From Epiperipatus broadwayi (lineage: Eukaryota > Onychophora > Udeonychophora > Euonychophora > Peripatidae), in the NCBI GenBank assembly GCA_028023455.1, contig JAQFVV010012395.1, forward strand, positions 1,988,001 through 2,052,000: 64,000 nt of DNA, in the 5' to 3' direction. Positions 60,119 to 64,000 of this stretch are shown here, piece by piece. The first letter of the stretch is position 1, and the number at the start of each line of letters is the position of its first letter. The notes below the pieces were generated by a model. The model saw nothing but the letters and a program-made list of their open reading frames with translations. It was not told where the DNA came from and made no database searches. The position numbers were made by a program, and so were the translations under genes.

Positions 60119-63100
60119 AATGAAAGTCAAAATAACAGCTTTTAATGTGTGGGGTTTGAACTCAGCAAACAAACTGCATAAACTTAGAGACTGGACCAAA
60201 ATCACACAGACACATATATTGGGACTTCTGGAAACATAAATATATAGTGGATCACAGATTGACCCAACAGTACATCTTCGCACTGAAGGCTCCTTTGCAT
60301 GCTCCAGGGACATGTCATCACCTGCAGGTGGAACTGGCCTACTAATAACCCCAACCTGCCCATTCACATCATTCAGAATCATATATATCGATGCAAACTT
60401 GTTGATAGCTACATTTCATCACTATGCAAACACTCTCAACATAGTTTTCACCTACATCCCACATGGAAACATCATCATATCAAACATCATACTCACCATC
60501 AATTCACTGCTAGCATCAACTCCTTACCCAACTATCATCATGAGAGATTTTAACATGAAGTACACAGATTTCATCTCAAAATGGCTGCATTAAATTGCAA
60601 TACCACTAATGAGTGCTGAAGGTTTTTTATCACCAAATGCAGTAACATTCCATAATAACTGACACACATCTTTAATTGACCTTTGCTTCTATTCACCAAT
60701 GCTGCATCATTACTTCAACCTCAAGCTCAATCCATCCCCATTCTCAGATCACTCTGCTCAAACTGCAACACTTGATCTAACTGAAATTCAGCCAACTACA
60801 CTACCACTCCAGAATCCCTTTTTTCTGAAACATATATTATGCTCCATAAACTTGAGGGACTACAACTAAATGCTGTGCAGAGATATCAGGCGTACATAAA
60901 TATACTTTCATTCAATATTGACCATGTCACCAAAAAAAACCCTCCACCCTCCAGGCTATTATCTCTGGCAGATGAACTTCACCCTTGTGGATAACAATGT
61001 CTAAACCCACTTAAAACACATATCAGCATATATTTAGGCTCACCCAGACATATAACAGCACATGTGCAGCACTTAAAGACTATCTAGCCATCAAAAAAAG
61101 CAAAATCTGCCTCAGTCAACAACATAGATGGACTAGAGGCTACATCAGATGGGCCATGGGGTTTTCCTCCACCATTAGAGTGCCTATGGCACTTCAAATT
61201 GGAACAACTATACATGCAGCACATAACATGATTGAACCTATTTATAAGCATTTCAAACAGAATCTTCAGACCCATCAACTCTTCAACCCACCCCCTAATT
61301 ATTTTGGATCACCAGAAACAAATACACCATTTACCACTAATAATTGAAGCTTGCCACCCTGCCCAATGCCTGTCATCCAGGCACTCGTGGCATACCAAAA
61401 TTTGTGTATGAGCACCTTAGCCATACAACTACTCAAGTATTATGTAATCTTGCAAACTATCACAAAAAATATACAACATTGAAAATCTTTATCCAATTGC
61501 AATAGTACCATTTAATAAGAAACAAGCTCCAATAACCACCCTTAATAATATTAGGCCTATCTCCATGTGCCCAATAGCCATCAAGATCATTGAGAAAGTT
61601 ATTAAAGACAGGATTGAGCCATATCTGCTCCCATTGATTTCACCATATCAGTTTGCAAAAAAGCAATCATCTACAGGACAGGCAGCACTTTTTTTCAAGG
61701 CTGTAGTGGGATCAGTGTGAGGCCGGAAAAAATACAGCCCAGTTGCAGTTCAAATAGACATTGAGTCAGCTTTTGATTCAGTGGTGATCAAGATATTAAT
61801 TAAAATGTTGGCTGCCACTGAAATACCTCACACTCTTTTATATGTTATAACCAACTCGTTAAATCAGGAAATACATATTACTCTCAGTGGCAAAAATTCG
61901 GAATCTTTTACTCCAACACAATCAATCTCACAAGGATCCCCCCTGAGTGCTTTACTTTTCACTTTTTACATCAACCCTCTATTAGTAAAATTCCAGCAAA
62001 CATTCATTGGCATACAAATACCAAACACATCTCAGCAGGTAACATGTATCGCTTATATGGATGATATAACTGTCTTCCTCCCATCTAAAAAACACCTACC
62101 AGGCTTGCATACAATACTACAAGAATTTGCAGCTACACACAAACTCAGGGTCAATCTAAATAAGACTGCAATTTGGTCTCTTTATAATGCAAAGCAGTGC
62201 ACAGGCATGTATGGGGGAAAGCCATCTGCTTTCTTGGGATTTCCCTTTTATATGAGTGCAAGTGCAATGAGGATCAAGATCCAGAATAAACTCAAAGAAG
62301 AAACAGAATGAATTACTATTTCACTCTCAAGGGCATATCTTTCAATATACTCCAAGATCCAGCAATTTAACCAGCTAGCCATAACAAAAATCACCTATTA
62401 CCCATTATCTCCTTTTCTAAAGGTTTTATTAACAAAATCTCTTCTCTATTTAAAAAGCTCTTGTGGCAGAGGAAGACTGGGTCAATATCTGCAAAGCAAC
62501 TTATCAGACCACCTATTCACAATGGACTAGGACTTCATAGTATTTATATTTTCCATCTACAGAAGGCCACAAACTTAATAGCATCCACAGTCAAACATTT
62601 TCCAATGCTTGAATGCCTACTTCAAATAACACCAACAGATAGACCACCCCCTGCTATGACCAACTAGCATCAATGATCAATCATATAAAAACCACAGCCC
62701 CACAGATATCTCTTCAGACAATATACAAGCATTCGTACTGGCAAATTTATTCATTAATCCATCCAAATCCAAGCCATGACACCAATCTGACAATGCTGAA
62801 AATCAATAATCTACAATTACTCCGTAAGTTTAAAAAATGGTCCCTGGAGCCAAAATATTTTGATTTTTTGCTGAGATTAAACCTACATGCACTGCCCATG
62901 ACATATTTTCTGAGATATTGGAGACTATACACTAACATTGATCCTTTTTGTCCACTGTGTCACAGAGCTGAAGAAACCCAGGAACATCTATTCTATCTTT
63001 GTTCGGCACTAGACAGAATTCATATTCATTATGATAGGAGCATATAGACAATATAACACAACCCTTCAAACAATCTTTAATTCATATTGCAAAGGCTCTA

Positions 63101-63303
63101 TTCCATCAGTCCATGCAGCCACTTTTATGCTTTATGCATACTGGTGCACTAGATGCACATTCACTTTAGGTAACAACACAAGGTGACATCCATCAACTTT
63201 CAATATCAAACTGGCAAAACTACAAGCCAGAGACAATAAAATTGCACATCCAGACATCTACTCAGCAACCTGGTCACTGATAACACAACAATCAAACCTC
63301 TAA
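60119..63303 (+). pseudogene. LINE copy 2, ORF2 (endonuclease and reverse transcriptase)
   Basis: Begins MKVKITAFNVWGLNSANKL, then an in-frame TAA near 60238, RDFNMKYTDF near 60542 (catalytic-type block, usually GDFN), LIDLCFYSPMLHHY and SDHSAQT near 60740. RT: NNIRPISMCPIAIKIIEKVI near 61545, QFAKKQSSTGQAALFFK near 61650, QIDIESAFDSV near 61750, SISQGSPLSALLFTFYINPL, and YMDD at 62054-62065, followed by LRVNLNKTAIWSL. The C-terminal domain holds WSLEPKYFDFLLRLNLHALP and CPLCHRAEETQEHLFYLC (62950-63003). Endonuclease cuts the target and RT copies the RNA there. Stops at several points make it inactive. Confidence 0.88.
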
Positions 63304-63772
63304 GATGGCTCCCAATAACCAACAATCTATGCCATCAACCAATATTTAAAAAATAAAAAATAAATGTGGCAAATATCTACAAATAAAAAAACAGAATGTT
63401 GTCTTTGATTGCATACACTTAATATAGAGGATAGGAACAACAAAATCAGAACTCAAATACTGAAAAGCAAACTAAACCCAGCACTGCAATATACATACAA
63501 GTTGAAGTTTTGCAAATTGAACAATGATAACCCAAGACTTTTGAGAACTCTGATTACAGCAAGCAGCGCTCACAAATGTAACATATACATATGTATTTTT
63601 CACCCCCCTTAACAACGTTTAAATATCTTTCCCTCCTAATTTAATTTTTTTTTGTACATCACAGATACAAACTTAAACTTTGTTTACTCACTAGCAATGT
63701 AAACATATGTATATGAAGTGTCTTATAGCAAATATAACCCTATGATCATCAATAAAGTTATTTTCTTTGAAA

Positions 63773-63814
63773 CATCATCATCATCATCATCATAACAACA
63801 ACAACAACAATAAC

Positions 63815-63845
<31 letters not shown>
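63773..63845. repeat. composite microsatellite tail of LINE copy 2
   Basis: About 7 ATC units, then AAC units, then about 10 AAT units. It ends the LINE homology. The same AAT/AAC types occur at 54155-54222. Confidence 0.95.
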
Positions 63846-63846
<1 letters not shown>

Positions 63847-64000
63847 TAAGGCTATGAATAGGAAAGATGCTGTTACAAAATCTCTAAGCAGTGGATCATT
63901 TAGAGCTGACGCATTTATTTTCAACTAATTTACATATATCAGCATATTTTAGCATATACCAACACGCTATGCTTATTCTTTGTTGCCCATGATTATGAGA
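63846..64000. other. unique-looking sequence at the window end
   Basis: No feature is seen in this short stretch. Confidence 0.5.

Larger units (their letters stand above)
58105..63845 (+). mobile_element. two-ORF LINE, copy 2 (near full length)
   Basis: Includes about 200 bp of possible 5' untranslated DNA, ORF1 with a zinc knuckle, ORF2 with endonuclease and RT, and a composite (ATC)n(AAC)n(AAT)n tail at 63773-63845. Frames are better preserved than in copy 1. The element is about 5.7 kb. The absence of a clear RNase H after RT argues against the I clade despite the TAA-like tail. Confidence 0.88.

Overview
This is a window of AT-rich metazoan nuclear DNA made almost entirely of decayed repetitive elements. 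I see no intact host protein gene and no bacterial-type operon, tRNA/rRNA gene or CRISPR. The best clue to the host is a nuclear copy of mitochondrial DNA at about 12.23-12.82 kb. It joins the end of cox1 to the start of cox2 with no tRNA between them, and it uses TGA as a sense codon and AGG where Ser is conserved. That fits an invertebrate, possibly an arthropod with the ancestral order (chelicerate or myriapod type), but I cannot fix the taxon.

Layout. 1-3.5 kb: gene-free, possibly LTR-like, ending at a primer-binding-like site. 4.06-6.44 kb: relic Ty3/gypsy pol. 7.57-8.07 kb: first hammerhead repeat (family C) plus a long palindrome. 9.48-10.64 kb: tandem and inverted 282-bp array. 10.98-13.4 kb: LINE relic on the minus strand, split by the NUMT. 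14.69-17.47 kb: nearly complete RTE-type LINE, minus strand. 18.3-18.7 kb: (ATT)n and a tandem duplication. 19.8-20.0 and 22.1-23.0 kb: more family C, the latter as a 488-bp tandem. 25.6-26.1 kb: family B hammerhead palindrome. 27.2-28.9 kb: poly-A-rich nested repeat. 30.0 kb: possible broken exon of an unrecognised gene. 30.6-30.8 kb: TTAGGG-like array. 32.45-33.54 kb: Tigger/pogo-like MITE. 33.5-35.5 kb: family A hammerhead array (424-bp units, three in one orientation then inverted ones). 35.46-45.31 kb: an LTR retrotransposon with very long (3.2 kb) LTRs, a decayed gag-pro and no pol, carrying a 503-bp Penelope-like insertion with a 13-bp target duplication. 47.7-49.6 kb: another LINE relic, minus strand. 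54.2-63.85 kb: two head-to-tail copies of one two-ORF LINE family with microsatellite tails.

Main result. The window holds a superfamily of repeats that each carry a type I hammerhead ribozyme motif. I recognise three subfamilies at five places. They share the block GGTCATGTGA next to a Pol III B-box-like sequence. Subfamilies A and B differ in all three helices, yet the pairings are largely kept by compensatory changes. Tandem monomer structure, tiny self-complementary stem III and Pol III-like boxes are the hallmarks of retrozymes and Sm-alpha-like elements, so these are probably templates for small self-cleaved, perhaps circular, RNAs.
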